DNA of 64,000 nt, from positions 184,001 to 248,000 of the forward strand of contig RPFO01000076.1 of assembly GCA_009746045.1 (NCBI GenBank), read 5' to 3'. The stretch is from Mesostigma viride (Eukaryota; Streptophyta; Mesostigmatophyceae; Mesostigmatales; Mesostigmataceae). How positions within the stretch are numbered: the first letter of the stretch is position 1; each line of letters begins with the position of its first letter. The notes under the pieces were generated by a model. That model was not told where the DNA came from. It saw only the letters and a program-made list of their open reading frames with translations, and did not search any database. Positions 18,931 to 29,560 of the stretch are shown piece by piece. Both the position numbers and the translations under genes were made by a program.

Positions 18931-19483
18931 CTGGCGCTCGAGGCTCGGGCGGTTGGTCTAGAAATCAGCCGCAAAACGGAGGCCCTGGCCCTCGGCATGG
19001 CAGGGCCCCCACCCACACTCCGCCTCTTAGACGACACCGAGGTCAACTACCCTACTTCAGGCCGCTTCAAGCTGCTCGGCAGTTGGCTTTCCGACTGCGA
19101 GGGCAACCTGACGACACGGATCGGCATGGTGTGGGCGCAACTCCATGATCACCGCCGCTGGTGGAGCAACCCCGCCCTACCCCGGATCGTCAAGCGTGAC
19201 CTCTTCAAGGTCGTCATTCTGACGATCCTGACCTACGGCGCCAAGACCTGGACACTGAGGCAGGAGCTGGAGCAACGTCTCGACGGCAACGCCGATCTTG
19301 TTATACACCAAGATGCTGCGCAAGGCCCTTAACATCCCCTTTGGTATGCACATTAGTAATGAGGAGGCAACCCTGTAACTAGGACCTAGATAGCTTCCAT
19401 AATCCATTCCATCCCATGTTCCTCTCCCACTGAGGACTTATGCTCACGTGACGCAGTCACGTGTCTTCTAATTAACTAATTTA
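18931..19483 (+). pseudogene. LINE RT fragment, right half (continues 5162-6395)
   Basis: Resumes the LINE after the hAT-like insertion with LALEARAVGLEI, then the C-terminal region (SGRFKLLGSWL, RRWWSNPALPRIVKRDLFKVVILTILTYGAKTW). An internal deletion after the ISNEE codons (about 19367) joins it to the 3' end. The 3' end has the hairpin CACGTGAC-GCA-GTCACGTG (about 19447-19465) and a short AT-rich remnant of the TTAA-type tail near 19470-19483. Confidence 0.85.
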
Positions 19484-19489
19484 TCTGGG

Positions 19490-21344
19490 TCTAGTTACCG
19501 CCCTGAGGGTTGTGGGGACCACGGCCCGAATTGCTATGAATGCCATACGCGGTCACACGCGGAGCCCCTACAGACTTGGGGGTGGTCTCCTTCATCACTA
19601 CTCAAGGCCATCTATCCTTGCGTACCATCTGTCTCCATATTACAGACAAACCAGGAGGCTGCCCGGGTGTGAGCCCGTCACGTCTAGGCCGGCCTAGACA
19701 TCAGTGACCCAGGTAGCACATGTCCATGCCAAGTCTATCACGAAAAATCCACGGGTCCTCATTACTAATGTGCAAACCAAAGGGGATGTTAAGGGCCTTG
19801 CGCAGCATCTTGGTGACGTTGACGTCGAGGCGTTGATCCAGCTCCTGCCTCAGTGTCCAGGTCTCGGCGCCGTAGGTCAGGATCGTCAGAATGACGACCT
19901 TGAAGAGGTCACGCTTGACGATCCGGGGTAGGGCGGGGTTGCTCCACCAGCGGCGCTGATCATGGAGTTGCGCCCACACCATGCCGATCCCTGTCGTCAG
20001 GTCGTCCTCGCAGTCGGGAAGCCAACTGCCGAGCAGCTTGAAGCGGCCTGAAGTAGGGTAGTTGACCTTGGTGTCGTCTAAGAGGCGGAGTTTGGGTGGG
20101 GGCCCAGCCATGCCGAGGGCCAGGGCCTTCGTATTGGGGCTGATTTCTAGACCAACTGCCTGAGCCTCGAGCGCCAGGCAGTCCAGCCAAAGCTGGGCAG
20201 ACTCTGGCTTCTCGATGAGCGTGATGTCGTCGGCATAAATGAGGTCAGCTCGTAAACTCTGCTTGCAGTAGTCGGCCCCCGGCCCCTCCGCAAGCTCGTT
20301 CGTGATCACTAGGCCAGGGGCACGGCCTGCAATGCTAGCAAAGCGGGCACGTGCCTGGCGCATAGCATAATCCACTACAATAATAAACAGGTACGCGACA
20401 GGACGCAACCCTGCCAGACACCGGTCTGCAGTGGACATGGCGGGGTAAAGCCGTGTTGAGTGCGCACCGAAGTGGTTGACCCCTCATACTGTACAGTGTG
20501 CGGATGACGGTAATCAGGGGAGTAGGGACGCGAGCGCGAGCAAGGACAGCCCATAGAGCGGTCCAGAGGACAGAATCAAAAGCCTTGATGAAGTCGACGA
20601 AGATCAGGATGGCGGGAAACTCACCAGGTTGCAGGAGAGCGATTTCCTCGAAGAGGAGGCGCGCGACAAAGATGGCCATGATGGTGTTGCGCCCAGGACG
20701 GAAGCCCATTTGACTCTCCCCAAGGTGACGGTCGAGAGCAGAACGAAGGTGGTTGAGGATCATGCGCATGAACAACTTGAGTGCGGCGCTCTGGATGCAG
20801 ACTCCTCGGTAGTTGGCGGGGCGGTCGTCAGGGGAACCTTTGTTTTTGTACTGCATAATACGGTAGCTGTGCTGCCACTCAGGAATCCGCGGCGTGTCGG
20901 CAAGCAGGATCCGGTTGCAGACGTCAAGCAGGAACCCCGTGAGCGCCGTCAGTTTAATCACCGGGGCCTGGAGCTGGTCAGGTCCAACGGTGGGGTAGAA
21001 GCGGAGTTGCTTGGTGGCGGTGCTCAGCTCGAGCTCGGTGAACGGCGGCAGCTCGATCGTTGGGGTTGGCCATGCAGGGGTTCCGGCACGGCCGGGTACG
21101 TGTAGTCCTGCTCAGCGGCGGGCGGCGTGGGCGGCGCAGGGACGCCCGCAGGCGCCAGGCGCGCGGCCGCCAGAGGGCCAAGCGGCGGAGGCGAGAGGGG
21201 GGCGCCGAGCAGCCGGGACTGGGAGGAATACCACTGGTCAAGCTGCTGCTGCGGTGAGCCCGGCAGAGAGCGTCCGCGGCGCCGGCTGTGCGTCGCCGGC
21301 TGGCCGTTGGGCGTGACGCAGGCGGGTCCAGGCGTGCTTGCCGT
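19490..21344 (-). pseudogene. LINE copy on minus strand: RT and C-terminal region
   Basis: Read from 21344 down, this carries the Gln/Pro-rich linker, RT with FVDFIKAFDSV, LIYADDITLIEK (about 20211-20245) and the C-terminal segment to about 19701, then 3' UTR. The RT protein over about 200 residues equals that of the plus copy at 5279-6232, including the same frame break after ALNTALPRHVHC. This copy lacks the hAT insertion and so serves as the empty-site reference. A deletion near 19760 joins ISNED to 3' sequence. It lies tail to tail with the plus-strand LINE. Confidence 0.88.
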
Positions 21345-22310
21345 GCTGGTCCTTAATTAATTACTAGACACGTGACTGCGATGAAGTAATAGACACGTGC
21401 AGGTCCTAGAGGTACGTGGGCGAAGTACGATATCGATCGCGGACATGGAGGTCCTCCTGCTCCTTGGTCGCCTGCCGGATGGCCGAGTGGTATTCGGCTT
21501 TGAGGCGGGCGTAGCGGGCGGGGTCGCGGTTAATTAGTTGTCCCGCAGGGCTTGCCGGGCCTGAGTAGATGACGGGGGGGAGCCGGTGCAGGCTGGTGAA
21601 ACGGGGCGGGCGGCAGGGGGGCAGCAGGGCCCCTGCCGTGGGCAGCTTGCCAGCGAGGTGCCGAAGGGCCGATGCCGGGCCGGCAGCGGGCAGCTGGGCG
21701 TGGCTGGCCGCTGCCCGCTGCATGTCCAGTGCGTCGACAAACTCTGCCGCGCGCTTGTGGGCGCGTTTTTCAGGGAAGTCCTCCAGAGCGGCGTCAGATT
21801 TCTCAAGCAACTGCAGTGTGCCCAAATCAGGTGGTGCCACATGCTTACGAAAGTGCGAGGGGAATCGCAGGCGGATGCAGGCGGTGACGAGGCGATGATC
21901 GGAGCGCACCAGAGGGATCACGTGCGAGCGAGCAGCTAGTACTGATCCTTGATGACGCTTGCGCATTACAAAATACAACATAGTCAATGCGGCGTTCAAA
22001 GCCAGTTGGTGAGGTGTGTGGGACCAGAGCATCTGGACTATGTGGAAAGTGGGTGTTGGCAGTTACCAAATCGCATGTCGCAAGCAAATCAGCAAAAAGT
22101 TCAGTGTAATGTCTGTTACAGCATTTAGCAGAATTTAGCAACGCCCTGCCTATGCAGAGAGTCACTCTCTGATGAGAAGCCATGCCCTAGCTCTTGTATA
22201 GCCATGATGATCTTCCACCCCATGCCAGACCCCTTGTCATGCGTTTGCGTGCCATTATGTCCTAGACTATCACTTGGAAGACCTATCCACAGCAATTGAG
22301 CACTCATGTG
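21345..22310 (-). pseudogene. LINE fragment with APE endonuclease C-terminus, internally deleted
   Basis: Minus-strand frames near 22150-21850 contain LLATCDLVTANTHF, GFERRIDYVVF and, in a shifted frame, VIPLVRSDHRLVTACIRL. This is the C-terminal half of an apurinic-endonuclease-like LINE endonuclease with the SDH motif. A linker follows to a stop at 21406. Immediately after comes the LINE 3' hairpin and a TTAATTAA tail (21345-21400), with no RT between, so this is an internally deleted LINE joined head to tail with the next copy. The 5' part beyond 22200 is doubtful. Confidence 0.75.
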
Positions 22311-23514
22311 TGTGATCCACTATATGAAAAGGGTGAAAATGATAGGTGCGGTCGATCTCATTAGTCACGACACCGCCACCTTAGTTCATGACAGACAATC
22401 CTGCCAGCCGATTTCATATTGAGATAATGCTTTATCATCAAAGCAAGCAAAAGACCTTTCCATTCCAATAAGATCAATCACAAATTACAAAGACTGTCGA
22501 GTTGTCATGTTGCAATTATAAGAGCAGCTGCACTCAGGAATTCCATGGTCCCGCTGTTGTACTTCGAGCTACTGGCTCGCCTAAGCCACCGATGACAGGC
22601 CTAGGGCATTACGGGGCTGTCCCCTTCCCTGCTGTTGATCGTTCCCAAGGTTACACACATTCTTAACAAAACACATGATTGTCAATTCCGTCAATCCATT
22701 CTTGTGGCAATGGACTGCATGCAACCACTCACGGGGGCTGCTCCGGGCTGCTCGAACTATTTCATCCCCATGAAGACGATTAAACCAGTTGTGAGGGAGA
22801 GAAACGAGCGAACAACGACCTCAATGGTCGAGGCTCGTTCCCTTTAGCTATTTCCAAAAGTGCCACTGACGCAAGCAAATCCCGCGCCATAGCACTAGCT
22901 GTCAAACCTGGCTACGTGCGCGCCAAACTATGTGCGCATTTCCCAGCAATACAGCAAATCCTATGTTGTGCTTCCAATCCTGCCTGCTTGTCACAACACA
23001 TTTCAGGCTAACTGGCGCGCTCAGGCTATGAGCAACGCGTGTGCGCATCAATCAAATCAGTCTGCACGGCAGCAATACAATAATTATTACGCGCGACGCT
23101 CAGTCATCATGACATAATGACTGCGCCGTCCGATATCTACCAACGGTAGACTGAACATACTACAAAAGTAAATATTCAGCCACAAGCGTCGTAGAGTTGG
23201 GTACTAGCATCCGGCGCGGCGCTTCACACCGGCCGGTATCCAGACTTGAACAAATCCAAGCCAAACGGCTACCGCCGGAACCAAACCAACCGAACTGAAC
23301 CGGACGTAAATGATTCGGTGAACAGCCGTTTCTCGAGTGCACGGACGTAAATGATCACGGACGTGACACCCTAGGTCTGCCGCGAACATGGACTGGTGCA
23401 GGTGCCCTTGGTGCACCTAGAGCAAGTGTCGTTTACATCCCCACCGTTGCAGGAAGTAGCCCAGAATGTATTAAAAGCCATATGCCCCTTCTCCGGGATA
23501 TGTCGGTGCTACAA
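22311..23514. other. Unassigned region
   Basis: No gene, RNA or terminal repeat recognised. Only short open frames without domain signal. Confidence 0.4.
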
Positions 23515-23536
23515 ATACTCCCAACGGAGATATTAA
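23515..23536 (+). repeat. Trace of SINE 3' end next to the piggyBac-like element
   Basis: CTCCCAACGGAGA followed by an AT tail resembles the 3' end of the SINE at 26357-26505. The TTAA of this tail was the target of the piggyBac-like element. Confidence 0.4.
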
Positions 23537-25235
23537 CCCCTAAATGGGCAGAAATACTGCCGATGCATCGGCTGTAACTTCACAATTTTGCAAACCAGAT
23601 GCCATCCAACCCACCCATATCCAATGGCTGTCCTTGGGGGCCAAGCATGTCCATGAGTTGCCCTTCGGGTTGGTATATCACAACCTTACATATATGCAGG
23701 GTAGGCCATGTATAACTGCCGTCAAAGTCAGGGGGGTCAAGACGAGCGTTTTCATTTTTGGTAGAATGTGCATTTTGAATTATGTTGTAAGAGCTAGGCA
23801 CCTACCACTTCAGGGATGATAAACAATTAGTTGCTGAACAGTTTGAGCCATTGGGGTCATCATTTGGGTGGGTATACCAGCAGTTACACCCAGTACAGCC
23901 CATAGGGGTACCGTTGGTAAAAAGCAACCAAGGGGGTAGGAGTGGGCATACTACCTACTAATACCTACTAATATGGCCCCCAACCATGCCACACAATACA
24001 TTTCCCTTCCACAATGATGGGGAAACATAACTGCATCATCACACTGCCCTTACATGGCACCTATGTGCAGGTGCCACCTTGTCCATGCACGTAGGTAACG
24101 TGGTACGGATACCCTACGCAAGGCATGCATTCTAGGAGGCAGCCACCAACAAACTAGTGATTTTAAGCCTATTTCAGCTTGCCCTAGCAAGGATAAACTA
24201 GGCCTAAGCTGCTATAGCTTGACAGGTGATGGCCAGCACACCTGGTGGCACATGCTGACAATGGGAAGCTTCTACTCACCGGTTACATGCTTGATGATGC
24301 CACAGAGACCAGCCAACTGCCTCACACTCATGCAATATGTGTGTGGGAAATGTATAACAAACATATATGGAGGTATTCAAACCCATACAGCCTCTAAAAC
24401 TTATCACCATCACCCTGTGGCAGGTCAACTGACTGAGGGAAGCATCTAAGAAGGGTGTTTTAGAAAGGGGCCAGGCCAGGGTCAAGAAAGAGCATGAATA
24501 ATGCAAAAAGAATGTGCTACACAAGCTAGAACGTATATATAAACGTCAAACATCGATAGGAAAACGATGATTAAGCTTTACCAGGCATGGATGGCGTTAC
24601 CTTGGCCCAGGCGGTGGCCGCAAAATGGCGCATTTCGGAACACCAAAGTTGTGCAGCATGGTCGCTGGATTCGGCGATTTCTGGCCACCCATGCACGTTT
24701 ACGACTACCATGTATCATAAAAAGTACAAAGAAACCAATATATCCTTTAAAATACGCCGGAAAGGTATTGCTGTCAACGTTTCTATCGTCCGGCCTGATC
24801 GCAGTTTTTTCCAGCAAGAACGCTGCCGACACCTATCAAATGGCATTCCCGCGAACCAAAAATTGGCCTGTATCATCTTTAGGACGTATAAAATCAATTT
24901 CCTGAGTTTGGTCAGAAAATTCGAACGAAAACGTAAATGCCATGCGTGGGCGCAAGCCGCCATGGCCAGGTCGTCGTTTTCCGGAATGCACGTTGTACGT
25001 GAAAAAGTACCCTGACCCCTTGTACTTTGACCGGCCAGAACACCTCTATAACTTTGTCAGAAGTATGCAAACCCTAGTACCATGCTGTGAGGAAAATTAT
25101 AAACTTTCGATCTTCTCAGCTAAAGTTTTCCTAATTCTCAATAGTTTTCGCGGCATTTGGTCCCCCGAGAAGGGGCCGACGTGTCGGCTGTAACTCAGTT
25201 TTAGGCGGAAAATCGGCAGCCAGACCATTTAGGGG
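23537..25235. mobile_element. piggyBac-like TIR element, non-autonomous
   Basis: The terminal inverted repeat CCCCTAAATGG stands at 23537 and, inverted, ends at 25235, flanked by TTAA at 23533-23536 and 25236-25239. TTAA targets with CCC-starting ends are characteristic of piggyBac. A CTGCCGA block recurs further inside both ends. The 1.7-kb interior has no complete transposase. Its right half (about 24219-25015, minus) resembles 43800-44550 in translated short stretches such as LSKTPFLD and CMGLNT. Confidence 0.75.
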
Positions 25236-25239
25236 TTAA

Positions 25240-26125
25240 TTAATTAATTAATTAATTAATAGACACGTGACTGCGTCACGTGAGCATAAGTCCTCAGTGG
25301 GAGGGGAACATGGGATGGAATGGATTGTGTAAGCTATCTAGGTCCTAGTTACAGGGGTGTGGGCACCGCGGCCCGAATCGCTATGAATGCCATACGCCGT
25401 CACACGCGGAGCCCCCACAGACTTGGGGGTGGTCTCCTTCATCACTACTTGCCATCTATCCTTGCGTACCATCTGCCTCCATATCACAGACAAACCAGGG
25501 GGTTGCCCGGGTGTGAGCCCGTCACGTCTAGTGTAGCACATGTCCATGCCGAGTCTATCACGAAATGTCCACGGGTGGCGGCGGCCCTGCCGCGCGCGGC
25601 CTGGGGCACGCCAGCCGTGAGGACATATCGCCCAGGCTGGGCGGGCTTGGTGCCAGCTAGTCTATCTGATGTGTCTACCTGATCTGTGCGGGCCAGGTGC
25701 CCGGCTAGGCCCAGGCGCCTGTGCCTAATAATGTGGGAAACATAGGGCAAATCAGCGTACAAATCCTCATTACTAATGTGCAAACCAAAGGGGATGTTAA
25801 GGGCCTTGCGCAGCATCTTGGTGACGTTGCCGTCAAGTCGTTGCTCCAGCTCCTGCGTCAGTGTCCAGGTCTCGGCGCCGTAGGTCAGGATCGTCAGAAT
25901 GACGACCTTGAAGAGGTCACGCTTGACGATCCGGGATAGGGCGGGGTTGCTCCACCAGCGGCGGTGGTCATGGAGTTGCGCCCACGCCATGCCGATCCGT
26001 GTCGTCAGGTCGTCCTCGCAGTCGGGAAGCCAACTGCCGAGCAGCTTGAAGCGGCCTGAAGGAGGGTAGTTGACCTCGGTGTCGTCTAAGAGGCGGAGTG
26101 TGGGTGGGGGCCCTGCCATGCCGAG
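25240..26125 (-). pseudogene. 5'-truncated LINE copy with C-terminal region and 3' tail
   Basis: Starts near 26119 at MAGPPPTLRLLDD and reads in one frame to a stop at 25484. It contains SGRFKLLGSWLPDCED, LTYGAETWT, ISNEDLYADLPY and HRRLGLAGHLARTD, the typical LINE C-terminal block that the other copies have lost. The 3' UTR runs to the CACGTG hairpin and a (TTAA)n tail at 25237-25262, next to the piggyBac-like element. It lacks RT. Confidence 0.85.
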
Positions 26126-26255
26126 GAGACATGTTCCTAATTAATACTTCACGCTCTTACTACTAAACCGACTTCACTTAGATTACACACAGATTTCAAG
26201 GTACTGTCCCGCACAGTCAAGGGCTCGATCAGTCATCAAGTACCATTGAAAGGAT

Positions 26256-26589
26256 TAATTAATTAATTAATTAATTAATTAATTAATTAATAGACACGTG
26301 ACTGTGTCACGTGAGCATAAGTCCTCAGTGGGAGGGGAACATGGGATGGAATGGATTAAAAATTAAATTAAATTATAACATGTCTCCGTTGGGAGATCAT
26401 GTAGCACATATTCCAGGTTGGATGGGTGGTGTGGAGGAAGCCGCGTAATCGAACTAACCTAACTCTAAGCTATATCTAGTCTAGAAAAGCCTAGCTACGC
26501 TACTCATGGAATGGATGGTGTAAGCTATCTAGGTCCTAGTTGCAGGGGTGTGGGCACCGCGGCCCGAATCGCTATGAATGCCATACGCT
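26256..26589 (-). mobile_element. Short 5'-truncated LINE 3' end with 11-bp TSD, containing a SINE
   Basis: LINE 3' UTR ending in the CACGTG hairpin and a long (TTAA)n tail (26256-26290). It is flanked by ATTGAAAGGAT at 26245-26255 and 26590-26600. A SINE splits it at 26357-26505. Confidence 0.85.
26357..26505 (-). mobile_element. tRNA-like SINE (149 bp) inserted in the LINE 3' UTR
   Basis: Flanked by the 11-bp duplication ATGGAATGGAT (26346-26356 and 26506-26516); the LINE copy at about 25313 shows the empty site. On the minus strand an A-box-like TAGCGTAGCTAGG (26490-26502) and a B-box-like GGTTAGTTCGATTAC (26443-26457) are followed by a hairpin TCTCCCAACGGAGA and an AT-rich tail. The structure fits a pol III SINE mobilised by a LINE; the boxes are imperfect. 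Confidence 0.7.
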
Positions 26590-26783
26590 ATTGAAAGGAT
26601 ACTCTGCGAATAAGCCCCAAAAGTCAACTCAGGCCAGGAATCATTTCGTTTTGGCCGTACACTGAATTCAGCCATTTACACTGAACTCTGAACTCCAAGT
26701 TCCCGTCCACTTGGATGTAACAGTATGCACGCTGTCATAAAATACTGTTACACCGCCGCTCGGCAGCATTAAAATTTACTATT

Positions 26784-26908
26784 TCATGTCCCACGTAGCT
26801 CCCACAAAAACCAGCATCTTCATTAAAACAATAAGTGGAAGCATAAATGTGACACTATTGACATGCCCGGAGGCACGCCGTTCAAGGCCTTCATGAAGTA
26901 CGTTGCCC
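26784..26908 (-). repeat. B2 repeat of the short split-repeat element
   Basis: 125 bp, matching 27361-27485 with few differences (for example GAGGCACGCC versus GAGGCATGCC). Confidence 0.85.
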
Positions 26909-26948
26909 TAGAGGCAACCAAGACAAGGGTAGGGGGGTGGGGAGCAAA

Positions 26949-27360
26949 GAAAGAGGCCGACAAAACCAGCCAGAGCGGCTTTTAGTCGCAAAACCTCCCT
27001 TATCCCTAGCTAACTGACGTCATTAAACCCTTATGTTCAGTGATGCTAGTAAGACGCTAACCGTACAGACCGGGGGTAGAATATCCCGAATCTGCACGGC
27101 TAGTATTAAATAATGCGTAGGTTGTTCTTTTCAGGGGCACTGCTCCTCACGCCCCGTTCCGCCCGGGTATAATCAACCCAAGCGCGGAACGCACATTTTA
27201 TTTAATTCATTTTTCAACCATGCACTATACTGCATCTACTAATCACAAAAGCTCTAGCCAAACAGCTACGAGAAAACACTACGACCTATAAGCCGCTCAT
27301 CCAGCGGCCTCTTGTTCCCGCATTCACGTATAGAAGAAACTCCGTTCAAAGAACCCCGAT
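26949..27360 (-). repeat. A2 repeat of the short split-repeat element
   Basis: Matches 28327-28739 with few differences. It directly abuts B1 at 27360/27361. Confidence 0.85.
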
Positions 27361-27485
27361 TCATGTCCCACGTAGCTCCCACAAAAACCAGCATCTTCAT
27401 TAAAACAATAAGTGGAAGCATAAATGTGACACTATTGACATGCCCGGAGGCATGCCGTTCAAGGCCTTCATGAAGTACGTCGCCC
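27361..27485 (-). repeat. B1 repeat of the short split-repeat element
   Basis: 125 bp, matching 26784-26908. Confidence 0.85.
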
Positions 27486-28112
27486 AATCACCCCCGCCCT
27501 GGCTTTCCCTTGAAGCCGCACTCCACCTTGCTCGTTGTCACAAGTGACCGCCCTGCCGCAAAACGGGAGCCCCCCCACATCGGGAGGCGTGTGCCCGGCG
27601 GCTGTGGATGCATGGCCAGGCCCAAAAAGGCCCAGCGCATTTGCACTGCGATTGCGCACGGCCAGCCTATCATGACCCCTCTCGGGGCCCCGAGTCGGTA
27701 CCGCTATGGCCGTCTCCCCATAGACCCGGGGTGCTTCGAGAAAAAACGTGGACCTAGCCCAGGCCCCGCCAGCCCGGATGCCCGAGGCCACAGCCCCAGG
27801 CACCTGGCTGAACAAGAGTCCGTTCAGCCAAGACCGCATCCCCCCCGAGGTTTCTATGCGTGGGGAAAAAATTTCTAGCTTAGGCGCTTTTCCCATCGCC
27901 GTCCCCAGCCCCAACCACCCCCCCCTCGGCGGAAGGCAATTGCAAAGTTTGCTGGCCAGCAGCAATTTCCGAAGAAAAAGCCTCAGGCCGCGGACCGAGA
28001 CACGGGTCGCCAGTGCCAGCCATCCGGCTCCAACCCGGGGTGCAAGCATCCCCAGGTACGGAGCACCAGCTCGCGCACTGGGCCGACCGAGCGACAGTTG
28101 AGCACCTGTCAC
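27486..28112 (-). CDS. Unrecognised ORF in the body of the short split-repeat element
   Basis: About 214 codons open on the minus strand from 28112, ending at 27468 just inside B1. The product is rich in Gly, Ala, Arg and Leu with no domain recognised. The opposite strand is open over a similar length, so GC-rich composition alone may explain it. Kept only because it fills the body of an otherwise structured element. Confidence 0.25.
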
Positions 28113-28326
28113 GGCACCCGGCCCACCAAAGACCCCAAGCTGGGGAAAAGGTGCGGACCGGAGGTAATCATTTTCTTTTCTTCTAGTTAACCGGGCGAGG
28201 AACTACGCCTTGCCGGTTAACAACTGGAAGTCTCACCACTGGCCAAGTGGCCGGTGCAACCAGTGCTTTTGGGATTTTGCTACGCAGCACCCATAGCTGC
28301 GGCTGCCGCCGCAACGACAACGAGCA

Positions 28327-28739
28327 GAAAGAGGCCGACAAAACCAGCCAGAGCGGCTTTTAGTCGCAAAACCTCCCTTATCCCTAGCTAACTGACGTCA
28401 TTAAACCCTTATGTTCAGTGATGCTAGTAAGACGCTAACCGTACAGACCGGGGGTAGAATATCCCGAATCTGCACGGCTAGTATTAAATAATGCGTAGGT
28501 TGTTCTTTTCAGGGGCACTGCTCCTCACGCCCCGTTCCGCCCGGGTATAATCAACCCAAGCGCGGAACGCACATTTTATTTAATTCATTTTTCAACCATG
28601 CACTATACTGCATCTACTAATCACAAAAGCTCTAGCCAAACAGCTACAAGAAAGCACTACGACCTATAAGCCGCTCAACCAGCGGCCTCTTGTTCCCGCA
28701 TTCACGTATAGAAGAAACTCCGTTCAAAGAACCCCGATT
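28327..28739 (-). repeat. A1 repeat of the short split-repeat element
   Basis: 413 bp, matching 26949-27360. It lies at the 5' end of the element on the minus strand. Confidence 0.85.
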
Positions 28740-29318
28740 GTTTCTTGCGACAATATCTATACTAGTCACGCACGACCAAGCCGGCACGTCAGGACAGGCA
28801 ATTAATTACCACTTCTACCCACCCCACCCCTAAAGCAGCACATTGGGATTGATGTGACTTACGAGACTTTATACGTATGGTTATTGCCATAAAACGAATA
28901 AATAAAGCTGCCAGCCAGCAACCAGCTGTGGAACTAACTTGCCAGGCACCCAAGCCTGGCTCGCTGGCGAGGCAGGAAAGTTAGGAAGTGTCCCAATTCA
29001 TAAAGGAAGAAGACTCCCATCACTTCACAGCGGCTCAGACAAGCGCTCAACTATTCCAGAGGGATGTTGGTACCTGAATCAGCACTTGCTCAAGATTGCA
29101 CTTCTGCCATGTTCTACCGTCGGCAACGACCACCAATCCCTGGTGGCGGAAATGCCACCAATCTCTGGAGCCGCTCAGACCATCCTCCATCATTACGTGC
29201 GAGCCAGTGAAACCCATGAATGAGCGATTTGGAGGATACCCCGTGCAACATAGACAGAAGCGCGGCACATCTTGAACCCCAGCGCGGCTTTACCAAAACA
29301 TTCGCCACCATAAACATG
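28740..29318. other. Unassigned region
   Basis: No supported gene or repeat between the split-repeat element and the tandem array. Confidence 0.4.
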
Positions 29319-29405
29319 CATCACTGGAGCATACAGCTGGCATCACTGGAGCATACAGCTGGCATCACTGGAGCATACAGCTGGCATCACTGGAGCATAC
29401 AGCTG
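29319..29405. repeat. Tandem array, 22-bp unit, about four copies
   Basis: The unit CATCACTGGAGCATACAGCT plus GG is repeated perfectly at 29319, 29341, 29363 and 29385 (the last lacks GG). It lies downstream of the 3' end of the CaaX gene. Confidence 0.95.
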
Positions 29406-29543
29406 TCTCCTCGATAATTCTGGAGACGCAGCAACGACCCCTCGGTCTAGACACTGCGGTCCGGTCCCGACACATGCGTCAATAAATACCCCCAATGGCA
29501 AGCATCCACGCTCGCTGGAGCAGCCCCGATCCGACCGGGTGCG

Positions 29544-29560
29544 TCACATGACAACACAGC
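29544..29560 (-). other. CaaX prenylation box (CVVM) at the C terminus
   Basis: The last codons read Lys-Cys-Cys-Val-Val-Met-stop. Cys followed by two aliphatic residues and a terminal Met is a farnesyltransferase-type CaaX signal; the preceding Cys could be palmitoylated. Seen in one frame only. Confidence 0.6.

Larger units (their letters stand above)
26784..28739 (-). mobile_element. Short split-direct-repeat element (non-autonomous DIRS/PAT-like)
   Basis: On the minus strand the order is A1 (28739-28327), unique body (28326-27486), B1 (27485-27361) abutting A2 (27360-26949), a 40-bp spacer, then B2 (26908-26784). A copies are about 413 bp and B copies 125 bp, nearly identical. This A1-body-B1A2-B2 order is the hallmark of PAT/Ngaro/Kangaroo-type tyrosine-recombinase retrotransposons. 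It is also shown by the complete element at 50520-55908, whose repeats differ in sequence. No RT or recombinase is present in the 0.84-kb body, so the element would depend on enzymes supplied in trans. Confidence 0.7.

Noticed and set aside
27510-28101. Plus-strand frames in the body of the short split-repeat element
   Set aside because: Both strands are open because of GC-rich composition; the element orientation inferred from the repeats is minus.
29319-29405. Short direct repeats that could suggest a CRISPR array
   Set aside because: Units are contiguous with no spacers and the context is eukaryotic; a simple tandem repeat.
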